Shown one piece after another: positions 24,112-33,877 of a stretch of 64,000 nt of DNA; position 1 is the stretch's first letter; every line of letters starts with the position of its first letter. The notes beneath the pieces were generated by a model. It saw nothing but the letters and a program-made list of their open reading frames with translations, was not told the origin of the DNA and searched no databases. Source of the DNA: Mycobacterium sp. NBC_00419 (GTDB lineage Bacteria; Actinomycetota; Actinomycetes; Mycobacteriales; Mycobacteriaceae); assembly GCF_036023875.1 (NCBI RefSeq), contig NZ_CP107931.1, forward strand, positions 2,790,001 to 2,854,000, in the 5' to 3' direction. Made by a program: the position numbers and the translations under genes.

Positions 24112-24903
24112 ATGAGATTAACGCAGCGACGCCGCGACCAGACACACGCGGCACCGACGACGACCGCGGCCCCGCACTCGGCGTGGCGCTACGGCGTCCC
24201 GGTGGTGTGCCTGCTGGCCGGTCTGCTGCTGGCCGCCACCCACGGGGTCTCCGGTGGCGGTGAGATCCGCCGCAGCGATGCACCACGGCTGGTGGACCTG
24301 GTGCACGACGCGCAGAACTCCGTCGACCGGCTCAGCGCCCAGCGTGATGCCCTGGCCGCCCAGGTGGACTCCACCCATGGTGCCTCGGCAGGCACGGCGC
24401 TGACGGCGATGAAAGCCCGCGCCGACGAGCTCGCCGGTGACGCCGGGCTGGAGCCGGTGCACGGCCCCGGCCTGGTGGTGACGCTCTCGGACGCGCAGCG
24501 CGACGCCAACGGCCGCTTTCCCCGCGACGCGTCCCCGGACGACCTGGTGGTCCATCAGCAGGACATCGAGGCCGTCCTGAACGCGCTGTGGAGCGCTGGC
24601 GCCGAGGCGATCCAGATGCAGGACCAGCGGATCATCAACACCTCCGCGCCCCGTTGTGTGGGCAACACCCTGCTGCTCAACGGCCGCACCTACAGCCCGC
24701 CGTACGTCGTCACCGCGATCGGCGACGCGGGCGCAATGCAGGCCGCGCTGGGCGCCGCGCCGCTCGTCACGCTCTACAAGCAGTACGTGGTGCGGTTCGG
24801 GCTCGGATACAGCGAGCAGGTGCGCTCCGACGTCGAGGTCGCCGGCTACACCGAACCGGTGCGGATGCGCTACGCCCAGCCCGCCGGTCCTGTCGGATAT
24901 TGA
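24112..24903 (+). CDS. Rv0012-like DUF881 membrane protein
   Basis: 263 residues. The ATG at 24112 gives an N-terminus MRLTQ that fits Rv0012 (MRLT) as remembered; an ATG at 24094 is possible. A single transmembrane helix at about 28-48 (VPVVCLLAGLLLAATHGVSG) is followed by a coiled coil (LVHDAQNSVDRLSAQRDALA) and an extracytoplasmic DUF881 domain (GPGLVVTLSDAQRD, DDLVVHQQDIEAVLNALWSA, GNTLLLNGRTYSPPY). DUF881 proteins cluster with division genes in actinobacteria; the biochemical role is unknown. Confidence 0.9.
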   Translation: MRLTQRRRDQTHAAPTTTAAPHSAWRYGVPVVCLLAGLLLAATHGVSGGGEIRRSDAPRLVDLVHDAQNSVDRLSAQRDALAAQVDSTHGASAGTALTAMKARADELAGDAGLEPVHGPGLVVTLSDAQRDANGRFPRDASPDDLVVHQQDIEAVLNALWSAGAEAIQMQDQRIINTSAPRCVGNTLLLNGRTYSPPYVVTAIGDAGAMQAALGAAPLVTLYKQYVVRFGLGYSEQVRSDVEVAGYTEPVRMRYAQPAGPVGY

Positions 24904-24930
24904 GGCGATAGTCCCAGGTAACCTTGCACG

Positions 24931-25629
24931 GTGCAGGTCTTGGTCGTCGACAACTACGACAGCTTCGTGTTCAACCTGGTCCAGTATCTGGGCCAGCTAG
25001 GCGTGCACGCGCAGGTCTGGCGCAACGACGATGCCCGCCTGGTCAACGCCGACGCTGTCGCCGCGGAATTCGACGGCGTCCTGCTGAGTCCCGGCCCGGG
25101 CACACCCGAGCGCGCAGGGGCCTCTATCCCGCTGGTGCGCGCGTGCGCGGCGTCGGGTACACCGCTGCTGGGGGTCTGCCTGGGTCACCAGGCGATCGGC
25201 GTGGCCTTCGGTGGCACGGTGGACCGGGCGCCCGAACTGCTGCACGGCAAGACCAGCACCGTCTATCACACGAATGCCGGTGTGCTGCAAGGGCTTCCGA
25301 ATCCCTTCACCGCGACGCGCTACCACTCGCTGACGATCCTGCCCGAGACGGTGCCCGCCGAGCTCGAGGTGACAGCGAAAACTCGCGGCGGCGTGATCAT
25401 GGCGGTGCGCCACGTTGAGCTGCCCATCCACGGGGTGCAGTTCCACCCCGAGTCGATCCTGACCGAGGGCGGTCACCGGATGCTGGCCAATTGGCTGGGC
25501 TACTGCGGCGCCGCGCCCGCCGAGACTCTGGTGAGCCGGCTCGAGCAGGAAGTGGCCGACACCGTGCGGCACGCGACCGCCAACGACCCGCTGTTAGCGG
25601 CGGGCAGGAGCGCAGCGACCGGGGGTTGA
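24931..25629 (+). CDS. trpG: Class I glutamine amidotransferase, TrpG/PabA
   Basis: A 232-residue amidotransferase subunit that supplies ammonia to anthranilate or aminodeoxychorismate synthase. NYDSFVFNLVQYL is at residues 8-20, the oxyanion LLSPGPGTPE at 51-60, the nucleophile C83 in GVCLGHQAIG, and the His-Glu pair in GVQFHPESI. The GTG start lies 27 bases after the DUF881 gene. As in M. tuberculosis (Rv0013) it is far from trp genes and may serve folate synthesis too. It converges with pknB across 16 bases. Confidence 0.93.
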   Translation: MQVLVVDNYDSFVFNLVQYLGQLGVHAQVWRNDDARLVNADAVAAEFDGVLLSPGPGTPERAGASIPLVRACAASGTPLLGVCLGHQAIGVAFGGTVDRAPELLHGKTSTVYHTNAGVLQGLPNPFTATRYHSLTILPETVPAELEVTAKTRGGVIMAVRHVELPIHGVQFHPESILTEGGHRMLANWLGYCGAAPAETLVSRLEQEVADTVRHATANDPLLAAGRSAATGG

Positions 25630-25645
25630 GGCCCGGCTACCCCGG

Positions 25646-27526
25646 CTACGACGCGAAGCTGAGCGTGACCGTCGCTCCGAAGTCCACGGCGGTGCCCGCC
25701 GCGGGACTCTGGGTGACCACGCCATTGCTGCGGACGCCGCTGTTGTCGGCATTGGGGCCCTTGATCATCACACCCGTCCACCCCAGTGCCCGCAGATTCG
25801 GTTCGGCGTCCAGCCAGAACTGACCCTTGAGGTCGGGCATCACGAACTGGTTGCCCTTGGACACCTGGACCTGGATCACGGTGTCCTGGGGAACGATCTG
25901 TCCCGCCGCCGGCTCCGAGCCGACGACCTGGCCGTTGGGCTCGGTGCCGTCGACCGGAACGGGGAAGAACTTCAGGAAGCCCGAGGCGGTGAGAATCTGT
26001 CCCGCGACGTCCACCGTCTGCCCGGACACCACGGGTACCGCCGCGGTCTGTGGCCCCGAGCCCACGACGATCGTGATCTCGTTGGTGATCGCCGAGGTCT
26101 GATTGGCCGGCGGGATCGTCGAGAGCACCTTGTCCTTCTGCTCCGGCGCCGACGCCGAGTCGGTCTGCTTGAACTTGCCGAACCCGGCGGCCTTGAGCTT
26201 CTGCACCGCCTCGGCGTAGCTCAGCGAGGACACGTCAGGAACCTCGCGCTGCTCGGGCCCGGTGGAGACGTTGATGACGACCTCGTCGCCCGCCCCGGCC
26301 TGCGAATTGCCCGCCGGATCGGTATTGATGACATGGTCGGGCGGCACCGTGTTGTCCGGCTTCTGCTGGGTGCGGATCTTGAAGCCCTTGTTCTGCAGGG
26401 CCGCGATCGCATCGGCTGAAGCCTGGCCCCGCACGTCGGGCACCTGCACGTCGCGCGGACTGCCACTGACCATGTTGATCGCGACCGTCACCACGACGGT
26501 GAGTATCGCCAGCACCGCGACGGCGATCAGCCAGCGCCCGATCGAGCCGCCGGAGCGGTCCCGCTCGACGAACTGGCCCGGCCGCGGAATCTCGTCGGTG
26601 GTCTCGGAGCGTGACGGCACGCCGGGGGTGGCGTTCATCATCGAGGTGCGCTCGGCAGGGGTGAACACCTTGGGTGCTTCGGGCGCCTCGCCGTTGTGCA
26701 CCCGAACCAGGTCGGTGCGCATCTCGGCCGTCGTCTGATAGCGGTTCTCGGGGTTCTTGGCCAACGCCTTGAGGACGACGGCGTCGAGTTCGGCAGAGAT
26801 GCCCGAATGCTTCTGCGACGGCGGCACCGGGTCTTCACGGACGTGCTGGTAGGCCACCGCCACCGGCGAATCACCGACGAAAGGCGGCTCGCCGGTGAGG
26901 ACCTCGTAGAGCACACAGCCCAGCGAGTAGACGTCCGAGCGGGCGTCGACGGACTCGCCGCGGGCCTGCTCCGGGGACAAGTACTGGGCGGTGCCGATCA
27001 CCGCGGCGGTCTGGGTGACGCTGTTGCCGGCGTCGGCCAGTGCGCGGGCAATGCCGAAGTCCATCACCTTCACCGCGCCGGTCTTGGAGATCATGATGTT
27101 GGCCGGCTTGACGTCGCGGTGGATGATGCCGTGCTGGTGGCTGAAGTTCAGCGCCTGGCAGGCGTCGGCGATCACCTCGATGGCCCGCCGCGGCGGCATC
27201 GGACCGTCGGTGTGGACGATGTCGCGCAGCGTCACCCCGTCGACGTACTCCATCACGATGTAGGGCAGCGGGCCGGTCGCCGTCTCGGCCTCGCCGGTGT
27301 CGTAGACGGCCACGATCGCCGGATGGTTCAGCGCCGCGGCGTTCTGGGCTTCGCGGCGGAACCGCAGATAGAAGCTGGGGTCGCGGGCCAGGTCAGCGCG
27401 CAGCACCTTGACCGCCACGTCGCGGTGCAGACGGGTGTCGCGGGCCAGATGCACCTCGGACATGCCGCCGAAGCCCAGGATCTCGCCCAGTTCGTAGCGA
27501 TCCGACAGATGCTGCGGGGTGGTCAT
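25646..27526 (-). CDS. pknB: Serine/threonine protein kinase PknB
   Basis: A 626-residue essential receptor kinase, the same length as the M. tuberculosis protein. Kinase domain at about 10-275: GFGGMSEVH glycine loop, [10 protein letters not shown] catalytic loop (Asp at about 138), DFGIARAL and the activation loop with [11 protein letters not shown]. One transmembrane helix lies near 335-355 ([20 protein letters not shown]). Four extracellular PASTA repeats then sense muropeptides or lipid II. The ATG overlaps the pknA stop (ATGA). It regulates CwlM, Wag31 and FhaA among others (family knowledge). Confidence 0.98.
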   Translation of the reverse strand: MTTPQHLSDRYELGEILGFGGMSEVHLARDTRLHRDVAVKVLRADLARDPSFYLRFRREAQNAAALNHPAIVAVYDTGEAETATGPLPYIVMEYVDGVTLRDIVHTDGPMPPRRAIEVIADACQALNFSHQHGIIHRDVKPANIMISKTGAVKVMDFGIARALADAGNSVTQTAAVIGTAQYLSPEQARGESVDARSDVYSLGCVLYEVLTGEPPFVGDSPVAVAYQHVREDPVPPSQKHSGISAELDAVVLKALAKNPENRYQTTAEMRTDLVRVHNGEAPEAPKVFTPAERTSMMNATPGVPSRSETTDEIPRPGQFVERDRSGGSIGRWLIAVAVLAILTVVVTVAINMVSGSPRDVQVPDVRGQASADAIAALQNKGFKIRTQQKPDNTVPPDHVINTDPAGNSQAGAGDEVVINVSTGPEQREVPDVSSLSYAEAVQKLKAAGFGKFKQTDSASAPEQKDKVLSTIPPANQTSAITNEITIVVGSGPQTAAVPVVSGQTVDVAGQILTASGFLKFFPVPVDGTEPNGQVVGSEPAAGQIVPQDTVIQVQVSKGNQFVMPDLKGQFWLDAEPNLRALGWTGVMIKGPNADNSGVRSNGVVTQSPAAGTAVDFGATVTLSFAS

Positions 27527-28761
27527 GACGGTGTCTCGTCGTCGGGGTGGGCGTGTTCGATCGCGGCGAACCGGATCACCAGACCGGTTCCATCCCAGCC
27601 CGACGGGGCGGGCTGCGCGCTGGGGCTCGGCGTGACCGTCTCGGTCTCCGTGCGTTGCACCGGCGGTGTGTTGCGCCGGTCGCGGTCGGCCAGCACGATC
27701 AGGATCGCGCTGATGATCGCCAGGGCGCCCAGCACGCCGGCTGCCCACAGCAGCGCGCGCTGACCCGAGGAGAAGGTTCGGCGGGCCGGCTGGGTGCGGT
27801 GTCCGCCGGTGGCCGGGCGCGGACGCGGTGCGGGGGTGGGTGCGACGGCGGGCAGTCGCGGCGAACTGCCGGGGATCGCCGCGGGGGTGGCCCGGATGGT
27901 CGGTGCGGAGTTCGGCCGCGGGGGACGACGACCGGCGCGCACCGCGCCGACCGCGTCGGCGAACTGGCCGCCGTTGCGGTAGCGCATGCCCGGGTTCTTC
28001 ACCAGGGTGATCTCGATGAGCTCACGCACATTGGGCGGCAGGTCGGCGGGCAGCGGCGCCGGTGTCTCCTTGATGTGCTTCATCGCCACCGTCAGGGCGC
28101 CGTCGCCGACGAACGGACGCTTGCCCGAAACCGCTTCGTAGCCAACAACTCCCAACGCGTAGACGTCGCTGGCGGCGGTGGCGTCGTGGCCCAGGGCCTG
28201 TTCGGGCGCGATGTATTGCGCGGTGCCCATCACCATGCCCGTCTGGGTGACGGGGGCGGCGTCGACGGCCTTGGCGATACCGAAGTCGGTCAGCTTCACC
28301 TGGCCGGTCGGGGTGATGAGGATGTTGCCTGGCTTGACGTCGCGGTGCACCAGACCGGCGGCGTGCGCCACCTGCAGCGCGCGCCCGGTCTGCTCCAGCA
28401 TGTCCAGGGCGTGGCGCAACGACAGCCGGCCGGTGCGCTTGATGACGGAGTTCAGCGGCTCGCCGTTGACCAGTTCCATCACCAGATAGGCGGTGCGGCC
28501 CTCGCCGTCCATGTCGGTCTCGCCGTAGTCGTGCACGGCCGCGATCCCGGGGTGGTTGAGCATCGCGACGGTGCGCGCCTCGGCGCGGAACCGCTCGACG
28601 AACTCGGGGTCAGAGGAGTACTCCGCCTTGAGCACCTTCACGGCCACCCGCCGGCCCAGCCGGCTGTCGACGGCCTCCCACACCTGGCCCATGCCGCCGG
28701 TCGCAATGAGGCGCTGCAGCCGGTACCGGCCGGACAGCGTCACTCCCACGCGCGGGCTCAT
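27523..28761 (-). CDS. pknA: Serine/threonine protein kinase PknA
   Basis: A 412-residue membrane kinase. Kinase domain about 10-270: [16 protein letters not shown] lysine, [19 protein letters not shown] and [12 protein letters not shown] Pro/Ala-rich linker leads to a transmembrane helix at about 339-360 ([20 protein letters not shown]) and a short external tail. The ATG at 28761 is preceded by a 35-base tandem duplication (see separate entry) that replaces the tight overlap with pbpA seen at every other junction of this operon. PknA and PknB control cell shape and wall synthesis. Confidence 0.97.
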   Translation of the reverse strand: MSPRVGVTLSGRYRLQRLIATGGMGQVWEAVDSRLGRRVAVKVLKAEYSSDPEFVERFRAEARTVAMLNHPGIAAVHDYGETDMDGEGRTAYLVMELVNGEPLNSVIKRTGRLSLRHALDMLEQTGRALQVAHAAGLVHRDVKPGNILITPTGQVKLTDFGIAKAVDAAPVTQTGMVMGTAQYIAPEQALGHDATAASDVYALGVVGYEAVSGKRPFVGDGALTVAMKHIKETPAPLPADLPPNVRELIEITLVKNPGMRYRNGGQFADAVGAVRAGRRPPRPNSAPTIRATPAAIPGSSPRLPAVAPTPAPRPRPATGGHRTQPARRTFSSGQRALLWAAGVLGALAIISAILIVLADRDRRNTPPVQRTETETVTPSPSAQPAPSGWDGTGLVIRFAAIEHAHPDDETPS

Positions 28762-28831
28762 GGCTTGCCTCGCTTCGCTCGACTGCGCGGGCTCATGGCT
28801 TGCCTCGCTTCGCTCGACTGCGCGGGCTCAC
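28757..28831 (-). repeat. 35-bp tandem duplication forming coupled mini-ORFs between pbpA and pknA
   Basis: Two identical 35-base units (28757-28791 and 28792-28826) lie between the pbpA stop and the pknA start. On the minus strand the pbpA TGA overlaps a GTG (28831) that opens [12 protein letters not shown], ending in a TGA that overlaps an ATG (28796); this opens the same 12-residue peptide again, whose TGA overlaps the pknA ATG (28761). The unit holds GCGAAGCGAGGCAAGCC, a weak Shine-Dalgarno source. PknA itself begins MSPR, so the first 12 bases of the gene were copied upstream. Confidence 0.9.
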
Positions 28832-30303
28832 GATGCCCCCTGCAATGCCGCCGCAATAGTTGCCCGCCCGATCGGCGCGGCCAGCGACCCACCGGTTGCG
28901 GAGAGGCGGTCGCCGCCGTTCTCGATCAGCACCGCGATTGCGACCTTCGGGTTCTGTGCCGGGGCGAACGCGATGTACCAAGCATGTGGTGGGGTGTTCC
29001 TCGGGTCGGTGCCGTGCTCGGCGGTACCGGTCTTGGAGGCGATCTGGACGCCCGGAATCGCTCCCTTTTGCTGGGTGAGCTGTTCGGCACCGATCATCAA
29101 ATCAGTTAGCTTAGCGGCGACCTGGGGAGAAACCGCACGCCGCTGCTCCTGCGGCGCGGTGGTGGCGATGTTCGACAGGTCGGGCCCCTTGAGGCTGTCG
29201 ACCAGGTAGGGCTGCATCAGCACCCCGGAGTTGGCGATCGTTGCCGCCACCTCCGCGTTCTGCAACGGCGTCACAGCCACGTCCTTCTGACCCATACTCG
29301 ACATTCCCAGCGCCGCGGCGTCGACGATCGGGCCGGTGGTGGACTCGGCGACCTCCAACGGGATCGGCGCCGGTGCACTATCCAGCCCGAACGCTTGCGC
29401 GGTGCTGCGCAGTGCTTCGGCACCCACCCGGATACCCAGTTCGACGAAGGCGGTATTGCAGGATCGGGCGAATGCGTCGCGCAGCGAGGCCGTCGGGCCG
29501 TCACCGCACGGGGTGCCGCCGTAGTTCTCCAAGGTCGCGGTGCTGTTGGGCAGCTGAATCTGGGGGGCGGCGGTCAGTTGGTCGGTATCGCTGACGCCGG
29601 CCTGCAGCGCGGCGGCGGTGGTGATCACCTTGAACGTGGAGCCGGGCGGGAAGGTCTCGGCGATGGCCCGGTTGGTCAGCGGCGAGCCGGGGTCGTCGCG
29701 CAACTGCTGCCAGGCCTTGCCCTGCTCCTCGGTGTCGTGGGTGGCCAGCAGATTGGGGTCGTAGGACGGCGCGGACACCATCGCCAGGATCTTGCCGGTG
29801 GACGGCTCCAGCGCCACCACCGAGCCCTTGCACGGCCCGTTGCAGCCCTGCTCCATCGCTTCCCACGCGGCCTGCTGCACCCGCGGGATGATCGTCGTGT
29901 CGACGTTGCCGCCGCGCGGATCGCGGCCGGTGAAGAAGTCGGCCAGCCTGCGGCCGAACAGGCGCTGGTCGGAGCCGTTGAGAATGGTGTCCTCGGCACG
30001 CTCCAGGCCGCTGCTGGAGTAGCGCAGCGAGTAGAAGCCCGTAACCGGTGCGTACGCAAAGGGATTCGGGTACACCCGCAGGAACCGGTAATGGCCGCTG
30101 GTGGACACCGAGTAGGCCAGCAGCTGGCCGCCCGCGGTGATCTGCCCGCGCTGCCGGGAGTACTCGTCGAGCAGCACCCGCTGGTTGCGCGGATCGGCCC
30201 GCAGGCCGTCAGCGCGGAACACCTGGGTGACCGTCGCGTTGACCAGCAGCAGCACGATCAACGCCATGATCATGATCGAGATACGTCGCAGTGAGGTGTT
30301 CAT
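28828..30303 (-). CDS. pbpA: Penicillin-binding protein A (class B PBP, transpeptidase)
   Basis: A 491-residue class B PBP, equal in length to the M. tuberculosis enzyme, that cross-links septal/polar peptidoglycan. A membrane anchor spans about residues 8-28. The transpeptidase motifs are S222-T-F-K225, S281-C-N283 and K424-T-G426. The ATG at 30303 overlaps the rodA stop (ATGA). PbpA partners with the SEDS protein RodA and is a PknB substrate in M. tuberculosis (family knowledge). Confidence 0.97.
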   Translation of the reverse strand: MNTSLRRISIMIMALIVLLLVNATVTQVFRADGLRADPRNQRVLLDEYSRQRGQITAGGQLLAYSVSTSGHYRFLRVYPNPFAYAPVTGFYSLRYSSSGLERAEDTILNGSDQRLFGRRLADFFTGRDPRGGNVDTTIIPRVQQAAWEAMEQGCNGPCKGSVVALEPSTGKILAMVSAPSYDPNLLATHDTEEQGKAWQQLRDDPGSPLTNRAIAETFPPGSTFKVITTAAALQAGVSDTDQLTAAPQIQLPNSTATLENYGGTPCGDGPTASLRDAFARSCNTAFVELGIRVGAEALRSTAQAFGLDSAPAPIPLEVAESTTGPIVDAAALGMSSMGQKDVAVTPLQNAEVAATIANSGVLMQPYLVDSLKGPDLSNIATTAPQEQRRAVSPQVAAKLTDLMIGAEQLTQQKGAIPGVQIASKTGTAEHGTDPRNTPPHAWYIAFAPAQNPKVAIAVLIENGGDRLSATGGSLAAPIGRATIAAALQGAS

Positions 30304-31706
30304 ACTCGCTCGATCACCTCGGTGCTGGCCGCCGCGATCGGGGTGTGCGGGTTGGTCATGATCGGCCGCCGCGCGGCGTGGGAGATCTTCACCAGGATCG
30401 CCAGCAGCAGGTAGTTGGCCACCAGCGATGAGCCGCCGTAGGACATCCACGGTGTGGTGAGGCCGGTCAGCGGGATCAGTCCGGTGACACCGCCGACGAC
30501 GATGAACAGCTGGATGGCCAGTGTGGAGGCCAGCCCCGCGGCCAGCAGCTTGCCGAAGCTGTCCCGCACCGCGATCGCGGTGCGCAGCCCGCGCACGATC
30601 AGGATTGTGTACAGCAGCAGCACGCCGGCCAGGCCGACCAGGCCGAGCTCCTCGCCGACGGCGGCGATGATGAAGTCCGTCGACGCGGCGGGCACGGTCC
30701 CGGGCTGGCCGTTACCCAGGCCGGTGCCGAAGATGCCGCCGGTGGCGAAGCTGAACTGCGACTGCACCATCTGGTAGCCGGCGCCCTCGGGGTCGGCGAA
30801 CGGGTCCAGCCAGGTCTGCACGCGCACCCGAACATGGCCGAACAGGTGGTAGGCCACCACGCTGCCCGCGGCGAACAACGTCAAGCCGATGGCAACCCAG
30901 CTGAACCGCTCGGTGGCGATGTAGACCATCACCAGAAACGACGCGTACAGCAGCAGTGAGGTGCCGAGGTCCTTCTCGAACACCATCACACCGACCGAGG
31001 CGATCCACGCCACGAGCAGCGGCGCGAGGTCGCGCGGCCGAGGCAGGTCCATGCCCAGGACGTGCTTGCCGGCGCTGGTGAACAGGTTGCGCTTGGCCAC
31101 CAGGACCGAGGCGAAGAAGATCAGCAGCAGAATCTTGGAGAACTCCGCGGGCTGAATGCTGAAGCCCGGGAAGCGAATCCAGATCTTGGCGCCGTTGGTC
31201 TCGGAGAATCTGGCCGGCAGCAGCGCGGGAATGACGAGCAACACCAGGCCGACCAGGCCGCAGACGTAGCCGTAGCGGGCCAGGATCCGGTGGTCCTTGA
31301 GGAAGACGAGAGCCAACGAGAAGCCGACGACACCGACCAGCGTCCACAACATCTGCTGAGAGTCGCTGGGGCCCTGGGCCGATGCCGCCAGCTCGCCGGG
31401 GACCAGATCGAGCCGGTGGATCATCACCAGGCCAAGGCCGTTGAGCAGCGCGACGATCGGTAGCAGCACCGGGTCGGCGTAGGGCGCGAAGCGCCGGATC
31501 GCCAGGTGCGCGCAGATGAACAGAGTCAGGAAGGCAAGGGTGGAGCTGGCCAGATCCCAGCTCATCCCCTGCTCCTGGTTGGCCTCCACGATCATCAGCG
31601 CGACCGCGGTGATCAGCGTCGCGAAGATCAGCAGCGCCAACTCGGTGTTGCGTCGGGTCGGGGCCACCGGCGCCACCGTCACGGGGGCCTGCGGTTGGGT
31701 GCTCAT
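30300..31706 (-). CDS. rodA: SEDS peptidoglycan glycosyltransferase RodA/FtsW family
   Basis: A 468-residue polytopic membrane protein with about 10-12 helices, from LALLIFATLITAVALMIVEA to NYLLLAILVKISHAARRP. SEDS motifs include the segment FSIQPAEFSKILLLIFFASVL, MVFEKDLGTSLLLYASFLVM, and the C-terminal GLTTPWMSYGGSSLVANYLL. It polymerises lipid II together with the class B PBP encoded next. The start overlaps the pstP stop (ATGA). Confidence 0.97.
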   Translation of the reverse strand: MSTQPQAPVTVAPVAPTRRNTELALLIFATLITAVALMIVEANQEQGMSWDLASSTLAFLTLFICAHLAIRRFAPYADPVLLPIVALLNGLGLVMIHRLDLVPGELAASAQGPSDSQQMLWTLVGVVGFSLALVFLKDHRILARYGYVCGLVGLVLLVIPALLPARFSETNGAKIWIRFPGFSIQPAEFSKILLLIFFASVLVAKRNLFTSAGKHVLGMDLPRPRDLAPLLVAWIASVGVMVFEKDLGTSLLLYASFLVMVYIATERFSWVAIGLTLFAAGSVVAYHLFGHVRVRVQTWLDPFADPEGAGYQMVQSQFSFATGGIFGTGLGNGQPGTVPAASTDFIIAAVGEELGLVGLAGVLLLYTILIVRGLRTAIAVRDSFGKLLAAGLASTLAIQLFIVVGGVTGLIPLTGLTTPWMSYGGSSLVANYLLLAILVKISHAARRPIMTNPHTPIAAASTEVIERV

Positions 31707-33262
31707 GCCGCCGCCCGGCAGTCCACACCCGGCTTCTGCGGCGGCGCGGGCAACTGGGTCACGGTCGGCGACGGGCTCGGCGGCGCGGTCGGCACCACGG
31801 ACTCCGTTGCTGCCGTGGCACTTTCACCACTGGTGGCAGTCGGCGACGGGCTCGGTGAGGGCACCGTGGTGGTGCGCGGTGCCGCCGATGTCGGCGTGGG
31901 CGCCGCTGAGCGCGAGGCGCTGGTGGGTGCCGGGCTCGGAGCGGGGGCCGACGACGGTGCCGGTGTCGGAGTGGGTGCCGGTGTCGGGGTTGGCGGGGCG
32001 CAGGGCGGCAGCAGCGAACCGCGCGCCAGTTCGCGAAGCTGGCCGATCGCGTTGTCCAGGCTGCCCGCGGGCAGTCCGGCCGAGACCTGCGTGCGCTCGG
32101 AGGGCCGCAGATCCTGCAGCCGCATCAGCTGGCAGCCCAGGTTGTCGGTGGCCTGCCCGTAGCTGATCTGGGACAGCTCGTTTCGGTCGTTGAGGCAGCC
32201 CAGCAGGTAGGGCTCCTGCAGCGGGTAGCCCAGCATCGAACCCTGAATGCCGCGCATGATCGCGACCGTGCCGTTGTAGGCGCTGACGTAGTAGTTGCTG
32301 CGGATGACCTCTCGGCCCACGACCAACCCGGCGATCGCGAGCAACGCCACGAGGGCGGCAACGATGACAATTCGCTTGCGGGAGCGCGGCTTTGGCGGCG
32401 GCTCGGGTTCGGCCATCACCCGCTTGGCGACGTTAGGCCGGGGGTTGATGGCCGAGGCGCGCCCGGCCGCGGTGTTGGGGGGCGCGACGTGATCGTCGTC
32501 CCCGGAGACCGCTCCGGCCAGGATCGGCTGGGTCTGGCCGCCGTAGTCGTAGTCGACGACGTCGGCCACCACCACGGTGACGTTGTCCGGTCCGCCACCG
32601 CGCAGCGCCAGTTCGATGAGCCGGTCGGCACTTTCGGCGACGTCGTCGATCTGCAGCGCTTCCTGGATGGTCTCGAAGCTGACCGGATCGGACAGCCCGT
32701 CGGAGCACAGCAGGTAGCGGTCACCCTCGCGGGCCTCGCGCATGATCAGCGTCGGCTCCACCTCGTGCCCGGTCAGCGCGCGCATGATCAACGAGCGCTG
32801 CGGATGGCTGTGCGCCTCCTCGGCGGTGATCCGGCCCTCGTCGACTAGGGTCTGGACGAAGGTGTCGTCCTTGGTGATCTGGGTGAGTTCGCCGTCGCGC
32901 AGCAGGTATCCACGCGAGTCGCCGATGTGCACCAGCCCAAGCCTGTTGCCCGCGAACAAGATTGCGGTGAGCGTGGTGCCCATGCCCTCGAGCTCGGGTT
33001 CCATCTCCACGTGCGCGGCGATCGCCGTGTTGCCGTCGTGCACCGCCTCGTCGAGCTTGCTCAGCAGGTCCCCGCCGGGCTCGTCGTCGTCGAGATGGGC
33101 CAGGGCGGCGATCACCAGCTGGGAGGCCACCTCACCGGCGGCGTGGCCACCCATACCGTCGGCCAGGGCCAGCAGGCGCGCTCCGGCGTAGACGGAGTCT
33201 TCGTTGTTGGCGCGAACCAGGCCGCGGTCGCTTCGGGCGGCGTAGCGCAGGACGAGGGTCAC
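31703..33262 (-). CDS. pstP: PP2C-type serine/threonine phosphatase PstP
   Basis: A 519-residue membrane phosphatase that opposes PknA and PknB. PP2C motifs: RSDRGLVRANNEDS, ALADGMGGHAAGE, VHIGDSRGYLLRDG, LLCSDGLSD and GGGPDNVTVVV, all metal-binding aspartates present. A transmembrane helix at about 301-322 (IVIVAALVALLAIAGLVVGR) leads to an external domain, then a long P/A/T/S repeat tail (residues about 430-510, TPTPAPTPTPAPSS type) before VDCRAAA. The GTG overlaps the fhaB stop. Confidence 0.97.
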   Translation of the reverse strand: MTLVLRYAARSDRGLVRANNEDSVYAGARLLALADGMGGHAAGEVASQLVIAALAHLDDDEPGGDLLSKLDEAVHDGNTAIAAHVEMEPELEGMGTTLTAILFAGNRLGLVHIGDSRGYLLRDGELTQITKDDTFVQTLVDEGRITAEEAHSHPQRSLIMRALTGHEVEPTLIMREAREGDRYLLCSDGLSDPVSFETIQEALQIDDVAESADRLIELALRGGGPDNVTVVVADVVDYDYGGQTQPILAGAVSGDDDHVAPPNTAAGRASAINPRPNVAKRVMAEPEPPPKPRSRKRIVIVAALVALLAIAGLVVGREVIRSNYYVSAYNGTVAIMRGIQGSMLGYPLQEPYLLGCLNDRNELSQISYGQATDNLGCQLMRLQDLRPSERTQVSAGLPAGSLDNAIGQLRELARGSLLPPCAPPTPTPAPTPTPAPSSAPAPSPAPTSASRSAAPTPTSAAPRTTTVPSPSPSPTATSGESATAATESVVPTAPPSPSPTVTQLPAPPQKPGVDCRAAA

Positions 33263-33726
33263 GGGCGCAGCTCAATTACCGTCTTGCCGATATGTACCGG
33301 CGTGCCGATCGGAACGCGAACTGCCGTGGTCACCTTCGCCCTGTCGAGGTATGTGCCGTTGGTCGATCCTAGGTCTTCGACGTACCAGTCCGAACCCCGC
33401 TGGGACAGCCGGGCGTGCCGGGTGGAGGCGTAGTCGTCGGTCAGCACCAGCGTGGAGTCGTCGGCGCGGCCGATGAGCACCGGTTGGCTGCCCAGCGTGA
33501 TGCGGGTGCCGGCCAGCGCACCGTCGGTCACCACAAGGTAGCGGGCATTACTGCGGTGCTGACGCGAGGGCAGCAGCGCACCGCGCAGGGCCAGACCGCG
33601 GCGCACCATGACAGCCCCGGTCGGGGCGTAGATGTCGTTGCGCAGGATGCGCAGGACCGACCAGATGAACAGCCACAGCAACAGCAGGAAGCCGGCGCGC
33701 GTCAGCTGCAGAACTAGTCCCTGCAT
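33259..33726 (-). CDS. fhaB: FHA-domain membrane protein FhaB (FipA)
   Basis: 155 residues: a membrane helix at about 8-28 (LTRAGFLLLLWLFIWSVLRI) and a C-terminal FHA domain at about 82-150 (VLIGRADDSTLVL, STRHARLSQRGSDWYVEDLGS, TNGTYLDRAKV) that binds phosphothreonine. The ATG at 33726 follows GAGAGGA; the frame continues upstream to 34734 only as a shadow of fhaA. FhaB/FipA links PknA signalling to FtsZ and FtsQ (family knowledge). Confidence 0.95.
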   Translation of the reverse strand: MQGLVLQLTRAGFLLLLWLFIWSVLRILRNDIYAPTGAVMVRRGLALRGALLPSRQHRSNARYLVVTDGALAGTRITLGSQPVLIGRADDSTLVLTDDYASTRHARLSQRGSDWYVEDLGSTNGTYLDRAKVTTAVRVPIGTPVHIGKTVIELRP

Positions 33727-33877
33727 CCGGCGTCCTCTCCGTCCTCGCACCGCTGTCGCCGTCCCGGCGATACCCGCTGACACCGGGCCGACTTCGGCAC
33801 CGTCACGATACTGGGACGCCGGGGCCGACGAGGGTGAAGCCACCCAGCTTCGCCCAAGGCTCGGCCCCCCGCCGACC

